The notes: generated from the sequence alone by a model not told the origin. A stretch of 64,000 bases of DNA from Allobaculum sp. Allo2 (GCF_022701175.1 NZ_CP078088.1:434001-498000); one strand, 5' to 3'. Positions 1 through 9,508 are shown, counted from the stretch's first letter. Translations and numbers: made by a program.

Positions 1-306
1 AATCCGGCATTTTCCTGTGTGCTGGCTTTCCCCGTTTCCCGGGGATACATGTAAACTGAGAGACTGTACGTCTTGCACAAGGTCGAAAAATCGTCTGGAA
101 GAAACATTCGGGCATTTTGAATCCGTTTGACATTTCGAACTGTCTAATGTTAAGGAAATACAGCGGGAACACAGAAATTTGTGATGGGATACTCTATGCC
201 GGTCATTTCTGTACGCAGAAAAACCGCTGGATAAGATATGATAAAGCTCTGAACAGCGGCCGCAAAAACTGCGAAATCCGCAGAGCAGGGAAAGGGGGCA
301 GAACAC
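1..306. other. Leader region with no recognised gene
   Basis: I see no convincing coding region here. A short open frame from position 117 has no recognisable domain, overlaps the start of hprK and lacks a good ribosome site. The last 20 bases hold the purine-rich ribosome site of hprK (AAAGGGGGC at about 290-298). Confidence 0.5.
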
Positions 307-1291
307 ATGGCGAAAGCAACAGTCCGGGATCTGGTTGTGAAATTTCACTGGAACCAGGTGGCCGGCACCAGCAAAGCCCTCAAGCGCCCGATCACCCTGC
401 CGGATATTAACCGTCCGGGTCTTGAACTCGCCGGCTACCTGTCCCATTCGCAGACGAAGCGTCTGATCGTGATCGGCGGTAAAGAATACCGCTACATTAC
501 CGAACAGATGGACGAAATCCAGCAGCGCCGTGTTTTGAATTCGTGACGCATGCGGATACCCCTGCATTCTTCTGACCGGCGGCCACGTCTGCCCGCCGAT
601 TCTCAAGGAGATTTCCGATCGGAAGGACTTTCCTGTCTTTGAAACGAAGACAAAAACGAGCCAGGTCGTCGTCAATGTCACCAACTATCTCGACGAACTG
701 CTCGCCCCGGCGACACTGCTGCACGGCGAACTCGTCCGCATTTACGGCGTAGGCGTTCTGATTACCGGAACCAGCGGCTCCGGCAAAAGTGAAATCGTAC
801 TGGACCTCGTCAAGCGGGGCCATCAGCTGGTTGCCGATGACCGGGTGGATCTGTATCGAATTCACAACACGCTCGTCGGCAAAACCGCTCAGGTCATTTC
901 CGGATTCATGGAACTGCGCGGCGTCGGCATTATCGATATCAAGCGCCTGTACGGCATTACCTCGGTTGCCAATTCCGCGGAAATCAGTTTTGAAATTCGT
1001 CTCGAAACGTATAATCCGAGCGTGGCGTATGACCGTGTCGGTCTGGGAGACAAGCAGTATTCCAACTACCTTGGCATCCCGGTTTTGAAAATGGTCATCC
1101 CGGTTACGTACGGCCGGCCGATGGCGACCGTTATTGAAACGGCGGTAACCAACTATCTGCTTCAGCAGGACGGCTTCGATTCCGCAGAAGTTTTCGAAGA
1201 GCTGGTTCTCGAAGAAATTGAAAAGAACCGCAGTGAAGAAGAGGAAGAAGTCAAAGCCGCAGCCATGCAAAACGCAGAGCCGCTCAATTAA
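307..1291 (+). CDS. hprK: HPr kinase/phosphorylase
   Basis: Bifunctional enzyme that phosphorylates HPr on its regulatory serine with ATP or PPi, and reverses this with phosphate. HPr-Ser-P is the co-repressor of CcpA in Firmicutes. The reconstructed product is about 328 residues, normal for the family. The kinase domain shows the P-loop GTSGSGKS at residues about 154-161 and the family signature around MELRGVGII near residue 200. The first 80 codons are in one frame, a short middle part in a second, and the rest in a third: single bases appear to be missing near 534-540 and near 570-575. I read these as sequence errors in an essential-type regulator, not a pseudogene. The following ppaX and trxB genes match the usual Firmicutes hprK neighbourhood. 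The acidic C-terminal tail is strain-specific. Confidence 0.93.
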
Positions 1292-1520
1292 GATGGCCAA
1301 AGCGTAAAAACGGCGTGAATCACAGACACTGCCGAAAGAATGAACGAATACAAAAATCAGACATCGAAAAACAGAGCGCTCCCGGCGCTCTGTTTCCATA
1401 TGTACGCGATATGCACGTGATGGAATGAACCCGATGTACGCAAAATAGACCGGGGATACCCGAAGTACCCCGAAACGAAAACGACGAGAATGCCGCAAGG
1501 CATTTTTAAGGAGAGCGAAC

Positions 1521-2255
1521 ATGGAAAAATTGCCAAATTCCAATGCAGGACAGACCCCATCCTCAAAACATACTGTCGATCCGCAAAAGCCGCTGGTGCT
1601 GTTTGACCTGGACGGCACGCTGATCGATTCGCAGAATCTTGTGTTCGAGACGTTCCGGCAGGTGTTTGCCCAGAAGCTTCCCGATTACCAGCTGAGCCCC
1701 GAAGAGCTGTATTCCTTTTTCGGCCCAACGCTCGAAACGACCTTTCTTCGCTATTTTCCGCCGGAAGAAGTGGAAGACGTGATCGACCTCTATCAGAAAA
1801 TTAACAAGGATCTGCATTACATGTTGCTGCGTGAAATGCCGCATGCGCTCGAAACCGTTCAGAAGCTGTATGACGAAGGGTATGCGATGGGAATCCTTTC
1901 CAACAAGCGGCGCGAACCGGTTTTGCTGGGGATGGAAATCTGTCATCTGCGTCCATATTTTGAGGCGGTATTCGCGAAGGAAGATCAGCCGGCCTGCAAG
2001 CCGGATCCGGCAGGACTGCTGCATGCGGCGAAAGTCATGGGCTATCCAAAGGAAAAAGCGGTCTACGTCGGAGACAACGACGCAGACATTCAGGCGGCAC
2101 ACAGAGCCGGTTTTGTGTCCATCGGCTATACTTTAGATACAGTACAAAGAACAGCACTCGAAAAGGAAGGTCCGGATTATCTGATCGATGATCTTCGCCA
2201 GCTTCCTTTTCTTCTCAAGGAGGAATCAAAATGGAACAAGAATATGATCTTGTGA
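1521..2255 (+). CDS. ppaX: PpaX-like HAD phosphatase
   Basis: HAD-superfamily hydrolase, 244 residues. Motif I is FDLDGTL with the nucleophile Asp29 and Asp31, and the late acidic motif is GDNDADIQAA near residue 185. A helical cap lies between them, as in phosphoglycolate phosphatases and the pyrophosphatase PpaX. PpaX hydrolyses the PPi made when HPr kinase dephosphorylates HPr-Ser-P, and in Bacillus it sits beside hprK. The position here, 230 bases after hprK, favours that role over phosphoglycolate phosphatase. The start is set by AAGGAG 6-8 bases upstream of position 1521. An unusual extension of about 23 polar residues precedes the HAD core. The 3' end overlaps trxB by 25 bases, so the two are probably translated together. 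The exact substrate is inferred from context. Confidence 0.82.
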   Translation: MEKLPNSNAGQTPSSKHTVDPQKPLVLFDLDGTLIDSQNLVFETFRQVFAQKLPDYQLSPEELYSFFGPTLETTFLRYFPPEEVEDVIDLYQKINKDLHYMLLREMPHALETVQKLYDEGYAMGILSNKRREPVLLGMEICHLRPYFEAVFAKEDQPACKPDPAGLLHAAKVMGYPKEKAVYVGDNDADIQAAHRAGFVSIGYTLDTVQRTALEKEGPDYLIDDLRQLPFLLKEESKWNKNMIL

Positions 2256-3145
2256 TTATCGGCGCCGGCCCAGCTGGAATGACCGCCGCACTGTATGCTT
2301 CCCGTGCCGGACTGACGACAGTCATGATTGACGGTACGGCTCCAGGCGGAAAACTTCTCAAAACGTACCAGGTCGATAACTATCCTGGCGTACCTTCCGT
2401 TTCCGGACCGGATCTGGCCATGCAGATGTATCAGCAGTCCATCGAGTTCGGCGCCCAGTACATGTTTGGCGAAGTTGAATCCGTATCCGCCGGTCATCAG
2501 GTCATCCTGAAAGACGGCACCATCATCAATGCGAAAGCCGTTATTGTCGCCACGGGTGCGGCAGAACGTCATCTCGATATCCCTGGCGAACAGGAAGCCA
2601 TCGGTCACGGCGAAAGCTTCTGCGCCGTATGCGACGGCGCCTTCTTCCGTGAAAAGGAAGTCGTTGTCATCGGCGGCGGCAACTCCGCTCTGGAAGAAGC
2701 GCAGTTCCTGGCGCGCTTCGCGTCTTCGGTAACGATTGTCATCCGCCGCGATGAATTCCGTGCAGCAACCAAAGTGCAGCAGGACATCGCCGCCAACGAC
2801 AAGATTCGCGTAATCCGTCATCACATCCCGGTTTCCATTCAGATGGAAGACGGCAAAGTCAGCGGACTTACCCTCAAAAACCTCGAAGACGGCCTCGAAG
2901 TACATCTGAAATGTCAGGGCATCTTCCCTTACATCGGTCACATTCCGGAAACCAGCTTTGTGAAGGATCTTGGCGTACTCGATGAGCGCGGCTATCTGGT
3001 CGTTGACCGCCGCATGAGAACCGCCGTTCCTGGAATTTTCGGATGCGGCGACTGCATCGACAAGGAACTTCGTCAGATCGTTACCGCCTGCGGAGACGGT
3101 GCTATCGCAGCGGAAGAAGCCTTCCACTACGTCACCGGAATCTAG
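2231..3145 (+). CDS. trxB: Thioredoxin reductase
   Basis: FAD- and NADPH-dependent reductase that keeps cytosolic thioredoxins reduced. It is intact, 304 residues, the normal length for the low-molecular-weight class. The N-terminal FAD motif is GAGPAGMTAALYASRAG (residues about 10-26), the redox-active pair is CAVCDG near residue 135, the NADPH motif is GGGNSALEEA near residue 153, and the C-terminal FAD-binding stretch contains GCGDC. A strong AAGGAGGAATCAAA ribosome site precedes the ATG, inside the end of ppaX. It is the only trxB in the window and is the likely electron donor for the three thioredoxins near 39, 44 and 46 kb. A bidirectional hairpin terminator follows at 3204. Confidence 0.95.
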   Translation: MEQEYDLVIIGAGPAGMTAALYASRAGLTTVMIDGTAPGGKLLKTYQVDNYPGVPSVSGPDLAMQMYQQSIEFGAQYMFGEVESVSAGHQVILKDGTIINAKAVIVATGAAERHLDIPGEQEAIGHGESFCAVCDGAFFREKEVVVIGGGNSALEEAQFLARFASSVTIVIRRDEFRAATKVQQDIAANDKIRVIRHHIPVSIQMEDGKVSGLTLKNLEDGLEVHLKCQGIFPYIGHIPETSFVKDLGVLDERGYLVVDRRMRTAVPGIFGCGDCIDKELRQIVTACGDGAIAAEEAFHYVTGI

Positions 3146-3203
3146 GATCATTCATCGATTTCGGCAGACGAAAATTCATACAGAAATTCAGAGTCAGAAA
3201 CAG

Positions 3204-3247
3204 AAAAAGGCGATACGCGCGCAGAATCACGAGCGTATCGCCTTTTG
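3204..3247. terminator. Bidirectional terminator after trxB
   Basis: A perfect 11-bp stem (AGGCGATACGC at 3208-3218 with GCGTATCGCCT at 3233-3243) is flanked by A-run and T-run, so it can end trxB on the plus strand and the convergent gene on the minus strand. Confidence 0.88.
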
Positions 3248-3298
3248 TCTATGGTCTTCGCTCTGCGAAAAATCACAGAGCAGCTCAGAAAATTCGTA

Positions 3299-4791
3299 TC
3301 AGTTCATGACAACCTGATGCGGAAGGATCGTCGTTTCATCAATGACTTCAAAAGAATAGCCGTTGTCCCGATAGTTCTGAATGATCGCATCGAGCGCCTG
3401 GGCAGTCGTGGACTGGTCGGGCGAGTCGTGGAAGCGGACGACCAGCTGATCGGCTGTCATATGCTGGAGACAGGTGTTGATCAGCGTGTTTGGATCGATG
3501 TTCACGTCATACCAGTCGTTGGAATCCGCGTTCCAGTCGCAGTACATGTAGCCTTTCTGGCTGATGGCACGAACGAGATCGGACATGATTCCCGTGCCGG
3601 GAACGACCGTGTTGCCGGATCCTTCCGGGAAGCGGATCAGTTTGACATCCTGACCGGTTTCTTCACGGACCAGACTGGAAATTTTGTCCAGATCCTTGAA
3701 ATACGCGTCTTCGGATTTGTAGATGGCGGAAGGATTGTTGGAATAGGACATCAGGCCCAGCGAATGGCCCGCATCCGCAATTTTGCGGATCTTATCGGCG
3801 GATTCTGGATGCTCCGCCGTAACAAAGAAGGTCGCTTTGACGTTATTGCGCTCCAGAGCGTCCAGAATGGCATCGGTCTGGCTGGACGGACCTTCTTCGA
3901 AGGTCAGATACACCAGTTTCTTTCCGTAGTTTGGATTTTCCTTTACGGTAACCGTCTGCGAATACGTCTGTTCGTTGCCGGAATGGTCAATGAGACGAAT
4001 GGTAACCGGATAGGAACCCGGGGCTTCCGTATTCAGCGCCGAAGTATCGATGTGTACGGAAGGCTTTTCGTCATAGTCATCCGTGATGATCAGCTGTTCG
4101 GCGGGATACGGTTTTCCCTGGAGCAGCTCAATGCTTTCGGTGAAGTTTTCAATGACCGGAGGATGGGTATCGTTGACGCGGGTCAGCTTGACGGTCTTGC
4201 TGGTTTCGTTTTCGTAGTCATCCCGGGCTGTAATGGTGATTTCATAGGACCCTTCGCGGCGCTTGGGGTCATCGCCGGTCATTTTCAGGGAATAGTTGGA
4301 CGGATCGGAACACGATGTCACGAACATGCGCGGCGTCAGATTCTCATTGGTCGTAATGGTCAGATCGTGGACTTCGAGCTCAGGGCCTTTCGTATCCTTT
4401 ACTTCAACGAGAAACGGATATTCTTTTCCTTTATACACATAGGCGGCATCGTAAGTGCCGATTTTATCTTTATCTACTGAGCCTTTAAATGTGACTTTGT
4501 CTTCGGAATCCAGGAAGACCGATTTCAGGTTTCCTTTGGAGTTAAACGACTCGGTATATTCAGCCACATAGACTTCGGAAGCCAGGCTGATCGGGTTCAG
4601 CGCCTTGAAAAGCAGATAGAAACCCGCAACGGCGGCGGCAATCAGCGCAATCAGAAGCAGAATCCGATTTCTACGCCGGTTTCTGTTCCGGTTTGCCGGC
4701 CGGGATTGTTTTCTGGAAGCTTTTTCGAAGCCTTCTTCTGGGCAGCCGGCTCCTGTAAAGAAGGGCTGGATTTGGACGGTTCAGAATTCAC
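3299..4791 (-). CDS. Membrane-anchored NodB-like wall protein, probably inactive
   Basis: About 497 residues. A GTG start at 4791 with AAAGGAG upstream is followed by a Lys/Arg-rich cytoplasmic tail, one membrane segment (4600-4660), Ig-like or DUF5011-type beta repeats (4000-4480), and a C-terminal NodB polysaccharide-deacetylase fold (3300-3940). NodB enzymes remove acetyl groups from peptidoglycan or other polysaccharides. Here the motif TFDDGP reads TFEEGP, and the metal-binding HTxxH position reads MSYSN, so both zinc histidines are gone. The later motifs RFPEG, DSNDW and FHD are recognisable. It may bind rather than cleave glycan. The frame changes in an A-run (T5 at 4721-4725 on the plus strand), consistent with a missing base. 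Without that correction the start would fall after the membrane segment. Confidence 0.82.
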
Positions 4792-5411
4792 AGGTTCTCC
4801 TTTCTGGCAGCGCAGATTTTGCGGAAAGGTTTGCGGTCTGCCTGCTTTTTAAACGGCCGGCGATCGTTTTTCAAAGTGAAGGAAACGCATCGTCCGGACA
4901 GGAAAAGGTATATATCAATGTAACAGAATTCTGAGCCGCGCACGCTCTTTTCTGACAAAATGACAGAACTGAACGTTTTCCCCGTGTACGTTCAGGGGTG
5001 CGATCGGAAACGATTCAGGCGTTCGGCAGGACAAAACAGGCGGTTTGAAAACGGATGCACTAAAAATCACAAAGATTATGACGATCTGTCGTACAATCTT
5101 AAGGCTGTTTAAAGTTCGTCTTCTTCGGATACCCGAAGAAAAGACTTTATGAACCGGCCTTTTTGAAAAGTAAGAAAAGCTGGATGAAAGTATACGGATA
5201 AGATGAAACGTGAGCGTAGGAAAGAATAGACAAAAAGGACGGCGCATACTGTGGACAGATTGCCCTTCCTAAAATTCCTTTGCATCAGTTAAAAATATCT
5301 TTCCTCAAATATGACAAACTGAACAGGAGTTAGCAGGATCTGCGGTCAGGGAAAATGCACATGGTAATATGAATTGCAGAAATGGCAAACCTGAACAGAG
5401 GAGATTGGTGT
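4792..5411. other. Intergenic region, no gene seen
   Basis: The region separates the divergent NodB-like and PurD-like genes and presumably holds both promoters, though I could not assign clear boxes. A small hairpin (CTTCTTCGG/CCGAAGAA, about 5118-5141) is present. A minus-strand open frame at 4915-5247 has no start signal or domain and is not called. The ribosome site for the next gene is GAGGAG at about 5398. Confidence 0.5.
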
Positions 5412-6647
5412 ATGAAAATAATTGTTATTGGTGAAAATGCGAAAGAACAAGCTCTGGGTTCGCTTCTGGAATGCCGCGGCAGTAATGAAGTACTCGTCGT
5501 CCCCGGAAATCCGGGAACGGTTCAGTTTGAGCAGTCGGTAGAAGAGCTCCCGGATAACTATAATCCTGAAGACATTTTTGGAACGCTGGTGGAGTTTGAA
5601 CCAGATCTGGTCATTCTCTGTGATGAGGATCTCATCCGCAAGGGATGGGGAGACAGTCTCTCCAGCCGTGGATGGAATGTTCTGGCCCCGGATATCAAAG
5701 CCTGTCATATGATTGATGACAAGCCGCTCTGGGCCAAGATTATGCAGGAAAACGATATTCCGGTAGCGGATTTCCGCATGCTGAATACGATTGAAGAAGC
5801 ACGAAAGTTTGTGGAAGAATTTCCATGCCCGTTCGTACTGAAGGAAGTGGAAGGCGAAAAACGGTTCGCCATTCCGTATAACGAAGACGAAGCGCTGGAT
5901 CTGCTGGAAGAATGGTTTGGAAATGGACGTACCCGCGTCATGGTTTCTGAATTTAAAGAAGGCCGCCGCTTTAATCTGCCGGTTATGGTTTATAAGGCCC
6001 GTGTGGTTCCGCTTCTTCCTTATATTGTGATGCGCGGTATTTATGAACATGAAGACGATCCGCAGGCCAAAGGAATGGGCGCGGTATGCAGCGCCAGAGG
6101 TCCGATCAGTCATGAACACGCCCAGGAAGCCGTTGAGCGAATTATGGTTCCGTTCTTCAAGGTGATCCAGAAACGTGGCGTGGACTACAACGGTCTTCTG
6201 ACCGGTGAATTTGTGCTGACCGATCACGGTCTGGTCTGCGTAAACATGAAACCGGGTCTTTCAGAAACCGGTGCGGTTTCCTATCTGCAGCTTCTGCGCA
6301 GCGATCTGGCCAAAGCCTGGTTCGATCTGCAGGAAGGCAAACCGGTAAATCTCGAATGGCGGCCGAAAGTAGCAGTTTCCGTTGTTCTGGCCGGCAAGGA
6401 CTATCCGCAGACCGATTCCCACGATGCGCCGATTGTGATGGATGAAGACTTTGAAGGCATCATCAACTACAACCACGCAAAAGTCGGAGAAAACGGCCGG
6501 ATCCTTACGGACGGCGGACGCGTACTTATTCTTACCCGCGTAGACGAAACGCTTGCCGGAGCCTGTGCAAAAGTACAGGAATCCGCAGACGCCATTCACT
6601 GCTCCGATCTGATTCATCGTTCCGACATTGGACAGGATCTCGACTAG
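5412..6647 (+). CDS. PurD-like ATP-grasp protein, divergent
   Basis: The product, 411 residues, follows the domain plan of phosphoribosylamine-glycine ligase (GARS, purine step 2): an N-terminal Rossmann-like domain (MKIIVIGEN), an ATP-grasp core, and a C-terminal barrel. Several GARS signatures are changed. GREHAL reads AKEQAL, the GPE motif reads CDED, the GKGV loop reads GEKRF, and the Mg/ATP motif NxRFGDPE reads NMKPGLSETG. No other pur genes are nearby, and the gene stands alone between terminators. It is therefore more likely a paralog with another ligase activity, or a non-catalytic one, than the housekeeping PurD. The start at 5412 is preferred over 5382 because GAGGAG lies 8 bases upstream and the Rossmann strand begins there. 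The frame is intact throughout. Confidence 0.72.
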   Translation: MKIIVIGENAKEQALGSLLECRGSNEVLVVPGNPGTVQFEQSVEELPDNYNPEDIFGTLVEFEPDLVILCDEDLIRKGWGDSLSSRGWNVLAPDIKACHMIDDKPLWAKIMQENDIPVADFRMLNTIEEARKFVEEFPCPFVLKEVEGEKRFAIPYNEDEALDLLEEWFGNGRTRVMVSEFKEGRRFNLPVMVYKARVVPLLPYIVMRGIYEHEDDPQAKGMGAVCSARGPISHEHAQEAVERIMVPFFKVIQKRGVDYNGLLTGEFVLTDHGLVCVNMKPGLSETGAVSYLQLLRSDLAKAWFDLQEGKPVNLEWRPKVAVSVVLAGKDYPQTDSHDAPIVMDEDFEGIINYNHAKVGENGRILTDGGRVLILTRVDETLAGACAKVQESADAIHCSDLIHRSDIGQDLD

Positions 6648-6697
6648 CTGGATTCCGTTGCAAAAGAAAAGACGAATCTTCGAAATCCCTGAATAAA

Positions 6698-6745
6698 TAA
6701 AAGAGACGGCATCGACCTTTTCGTCGATCTATGCCGTCTCTTTTC
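6698..6745 (+). terminator. Terminator after the PurD-like gene
   Basis: An 11-bp stem AGAGACGGCAT (6702-6712) pairs with ATGCCGTCTCT (6731-6741) and is followed by TTTT. The flanking A-run makes it usable in both directions. Confidence 0.88.
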
Positions 6746-6926
6746 TGTTATCCGCTCTTGGCCAAAGGAAAAAGCAAAAGAAAAATCCAGATCCAGACGT
6801 CCACATAGAGGCACAAGCCCGTTTTCTCGTTCCGTTCAGGGAACAGAACAAGTGAACCGGGCATTTTGTTTAGAAAATCTTTAGAATTTAAATGTACTTT
6901 GGTCTTCCAGTTCTGATTTCGCATGC

Positions 6927-6932
6927 TATAAT
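6927..6932 (+). promoter_or_regulatory. Probable -10 box of the tRNA-Leu promoter
   Basis: A perfect TATAAT lies 27 bases before the tRNA. The -35 partner is weak (TTCCAG at 6905-6910 with a 16-base spacer, or TTGGTC further up), so only the -10 box is called. Confidence 0.5.
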
Positions 6933-6959
6933 ATCAAAGCGTTGAAACAAAGCGCATAT

Positions 6960-7043
6960 GCGGACGTGGTGAAATGGCAGACACGCTGTCTTCAGGCGGC
7001 AGTGGGGCAACCCGTGTGCGTTCGACTCGCATCGTCCGCACCA
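6960..7043 (+). tRNA. tRNA-Leu (anticodon CAG)
   Basis: An 84-base class II tRNA. The acceptor arms GCGGACG and CGTCCGC pair perfectly, the discriminator is A, and CCA is encoded. The anticodon stem CTGTC/GGCAG closes the loop TTCAGGC, giving anticodon CAG for leucine codon CUG. The long variable arm (GTGGGGCAACCCGTG region) and the T-arm with TTCGACT fit a leucine tRNA. A -10 box lies upstream and a terminator follows 13 bases later, so it is a single-gene transcript. Confidence 0.95.
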
Positions 7044-7055
7044 CTTAACAAATAT

Positions 7056-7084
7056 CCCGGTAGGTAAAGCCTATCGGGTTTTTA
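7056..7084 (+). terminator. Terminator of the tRNA gene
   Basis: Stem CCCGGTAGG (7056-7064) with CCTATCGGG (7070-7078), one G-T pair, followed by TTTTT. Confidence 0.88.
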
Positions 7085-7140
7085 TTTTGTTTTGATGTGC
7101 GATTTACGTGCGATTTTTATACTAGATTGAGTTTAGAAGA

Positions 7141-7485
7141 CTAGTCTTCATCCTCCTGCCAGGACTCAGCAATGGCCATAGCGGAATTAATGAATGATTT
7201 TATATTGTAGCTCTTCGTTTCTTCTGGATATTTTTCAGCCAGATTCTTATATGCCTCAATGAGTTCAACACTTTTCGACTGTTCTGCACTATCGTCAATG
7301 ATTTCGCTGATCCATGAATACTCGTCTTCCGTGCAATTGTTTTTTAAGAAGTGCATGGCGTCGGGAATGTTAGCCGCAAATAAATGTACTGTATCCTTGA
7401 TGAAAAGCTCGCTGAAGGTAATGGCTTCATCGGAAACAGCTATTCTTTTTCTTAAAAGATTTCTATATGGATCTTTGAAATTCAT
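7141..7485 (-). CDS. Small hypothetical acidic protein
   Basis: An intact frame of 114 residues that I do not recognise. It is helical and acidic, with no signal peptide, membrane segment or cysteine pair, and ends in an acidic tail (EDED). The ribosome site AGAGGAAT just before the ATG is real-looking, but it coincides with the target duplication of IS copy 1, whose end lies 13 bases upstream. The native promoter of this gene has therefore been replaced or removed by the insertion. Base composition is more AT-rich than in the neighbouring genes, which together with the tRNA next door hints at transferred DNA. Confidence 0.6.
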   Translation of the reverse strand: MNFKDPYRNLLRKRIAVSDEAITFSELFIKDTVHLFAANIPDAMHFLKNNCTEDEYSWISEIIDDSAEQSKSVELIEAYKNLAEKYPEETKSYNIKSFINSAMAIAESWQEDED

Positions 7486-7489
7486 TTTT

Positions 7490-7497
7490 ATTCCTCT
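7490..7497 (+). repeat. Target duplication, left side of IS copy 1
   Basis: ATTCCTCT lies directly against the left IS end and is repeated at 9296-9303 on the right. Confidence 0.88.
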
Positions 7498-7556
7498 AGA
7501 ACTTTCCCAACGAGCTTAACTATACAAATCGCTCGTTTTTGAAATTTTATCTCATT

Positions 7557-7584
7557 AGAGAGCCTTTTTCGAGGCTCTCTTTTA
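7557..7584 (+). terminator. Hairpin inside the left end of IS copy 1
   Basis: AGAGAGCC (7557-7564) pairs with GGCTCTCT (7573-7580) before TTTT. It would block transcription entering the element from outside, a common IS feature, and is conserved in copy 2. Confidence 0.75.
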
Positions 7585-7753
7585 ATTCTGCCTGGCTTCA
7601 TGACCAGACATGCGATTAACAAGCATTATTAAGCAAAAATCGTAAATCAATTTGATTCTTTGAAATTTCATTTTTATTATAAAAATCCTCCCTGTATAGA
7701 TTATTTAATGATATAAGACAGATATAAATACACTATACGAAAAGGAGCCAAAA

Positions 7754-9273
7754 ATGTCTGTCCCAGCTGAGATTCGTGCCGTCCCACGTCCCAAAAATTC
7801 GATTGTCTATGCCTATGGAAAAACAAGGATCGATACGCTGTCAAGCAGCGAGTCGGCTGTGTCCGCAAGAACGGCCATTGTTATCCGGTCGATGGCCCTA
7901 CCATCGGCCACATTATTAACGGTAAGTTCGTACCTCTTGAAGAACCGTCTTCCTCTGCTGTTCATACATCTGAGACGGTTCTCAGGGACTGGGCCAATGT
8001 TGAACTCTGTTTCAGGCTGTCCGCTGACCTGTTGGATGAACTGCTTCAGGTCTATAATCGTCAGGATGCAGATAAGATTCTGTGCATGGCCATTCTTCGC
8101 GTCTGCTATCCGCATATCAAAGACTGCGAACTCAAAGAGAGTTGCGATGAATCATTTCTGACAGAACTGATGCCTGAAACCGCAATGAGCAAGAATACGA
8201 TCAGCATATTTCAAAAGATCTTGGAAAAACGTGTAACCGAATTCTGAAGTTCATGAAAAACCGGGCAGCTAAAGTTGGGATTGATGATCATCTTCTGATC
8301 GATGGAACACTGAAGTCGAACGATTCCAGGCAAAACACGCTTTCGGAATTTTCCAGAAAAGCCAGACTGAAAGGAAGACGGGATATTTCCGTACTCTATG
8401 CTTTTGATCTGGAAAAAATGGAACCCATCTGTTCGCAGTGCTTTCCCGGCAATATGCTCGACCTGACTTTCTATGACAGTTTTGTGAAACAGAATGGCAT
8501 TCAAAGCGGAATAATGGTTGGAGATAAGGGATTTCCCGTCAAATCGATCGAAGAAATCCTTAAAGACTGCCCGCAGCTTCATTATTTCAACCCGCTTCAT
8601 CGGAATGCCAAGCTTGCCTTCGATCATGAGATGTATAACTTCGAGGGAGTGATCGAAGGCTGCTGCGGCTTTCTAGGGCAGATGGAGCCAATTCAGTTTA
8701 AGAAAGTGAAGCTGTCCAATAAGGAAAAGTGGCTCTACAGTTTCCGTGACCCAAGAAGAGCAGCCCAGGAGGAGACGGACTGGCTGGATAAGCATCGTAA
8801 AGATAAGTACAGTTTCGAAGAATACGAAAAGAAAAAACGTACATTTGGAACAGTGGTCTTTGAATCAGATGTCGATCTGGCTCCGGAAGATGCCTGGAAG
8901 CCCTATAGTTACCGCTGGCAAATCGAGATCGTTATGCGGTATTACATGAACGCCCTCGGCTTTGATGGAACCAGAGTCCATGATGACTACTCAGTGATCG
9001 GCAGCGAATTCATTGATTTCCTGTCGACCGTCATTACGTTCAGACTTCTGAACCTGTTCGACGAAAAAGGCCTCCTTGAGGACATGAGCTATAAAAAATC
9101 ATGCACATCCTGCAAAGAGGCAAAAGAATAAAAAATGATAATGAGTGGGAACTGATCAAAATGAATCCAAGCCAGATTGCAATTCTTCAAAAACTTGATC
9201 TGATTCCACGACCAGATTCGGTAGATAAACCCAAAGGAAACGTGGTCGTCCACGCAAAAATCCGACCGTATAG
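7754..9273 (+). CDS. DDE transposase of IS copy 1
   Basis: Reconstructed length is about 508 residues. AAAAGGAG stands 7 bases before the ATG. The DDE_Tnp_1 core shows DGTLKS (first Asp, about 8297), VGDKGF (second Asp, about 8520) and YRWQIE with the catalytic Glu (about 8915). The C-terminal end is basic and reconstructs to an AT-hook-like RGRPRK. The frame moves four times, always by a single lost base in an A-run (about 7820, 8228, 9095 and 9235). Copy 2 shows the same break at the first two sites but reads through the third, and has other losses of its own. As written neither copy encodes a full transposase. I favour under-called A-runs over decay because every step is the same kind of change. 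Confidence 0.85.
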
Positions 9274-9295
9274 TTTAGCTGATTGGGAAAGTTCT

Positions 9296-9303
9296 ATTCC
9301 TCT
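9296..9303 (+). repeat. Target duplication, right side of IS copy 1
   Basis: ATTCCTCT, identical to 7490-7497. Confidence 0.88.
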
Positions 9304-9452
9304 TTTTGATAAGCACTGACTAAACTCTTCCCCGAAAACTGGACACAAAGAGAGCAATTTCCTCATCTGCGCAAACGGACTCTGGGAATTCGGCAATCCA
9401 GTCCTGAACACGAGGGAAGCCGGCTGGCTTTAAGCAAATACATAGCTTACTA

Positions 9453-9480
9453 TTGACAGTATGCTGTTGAACGGTATGAT
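9453..9480 (+). promoter_or_regulatory. Promoter of the MarR gene at 9509
   Basis: TTGACA (9453-9458), a 16-base spacer and TATGAT (9475-9480), 28 bases before the start codon. Confidence 0.7.
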
Positions 9481-9508
9481 AGCTTCTGTTAAGAGCGGAG
9501 GTGTTCTT

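Larger units (their letters stand above)
7498..9295 (+). mobile_element. IS4-superfamily insertion sequence, copy 1
   Basis: 1798-bp element. The ends are imperfect inverted repeats beginning AGAACTTTCCCAA on the left and ending TTGGGAAAGTTCT on the right; similarity extends about 30 bases into AACTATAC. Exact 8-bp target duplications (ATTCCTCT) flank it. It carries one DDE transposase gene and a hairpin terminator near the left end. A second copy in the opposite orientation occupies 32762-34558 and shares ends, length and gene. I assign it to the IS4/IS1634-like DDE group from the transposase; the exact subgroup would need a database comparison. Confidence 0.93.

Noticed and set aside
3245..4480. 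Plus-strand open frame of about 410 codons opposite the NodB-like gene
   Set aside because: Antisense shadow; begins inside the terminator and has no recognisable domain.
4915..5247. Minus-strand frame of 110 codons
   Set aside because: Basic, low-complexity translation, no ribosome site, no domain; lies in an intergenic region.
6960..7043. tRNA read with loop CTTCAGG, giving anticodon UCA (Sec or stop-reading)
   Set aside because: The alternative fold with loop TTCAGGC has a complete five-pair stem and a normal T33, giving Leu CAG.
7815..7830. Programmed -1 frameshift in the IS transposase, since both copies break at the same A-run
   Set aside because: The same kind of break recurs at several other places in each copy and in many non-IS genes, so under-called A-runs explain it more simply. 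Real slippage at this one site is not excluded.
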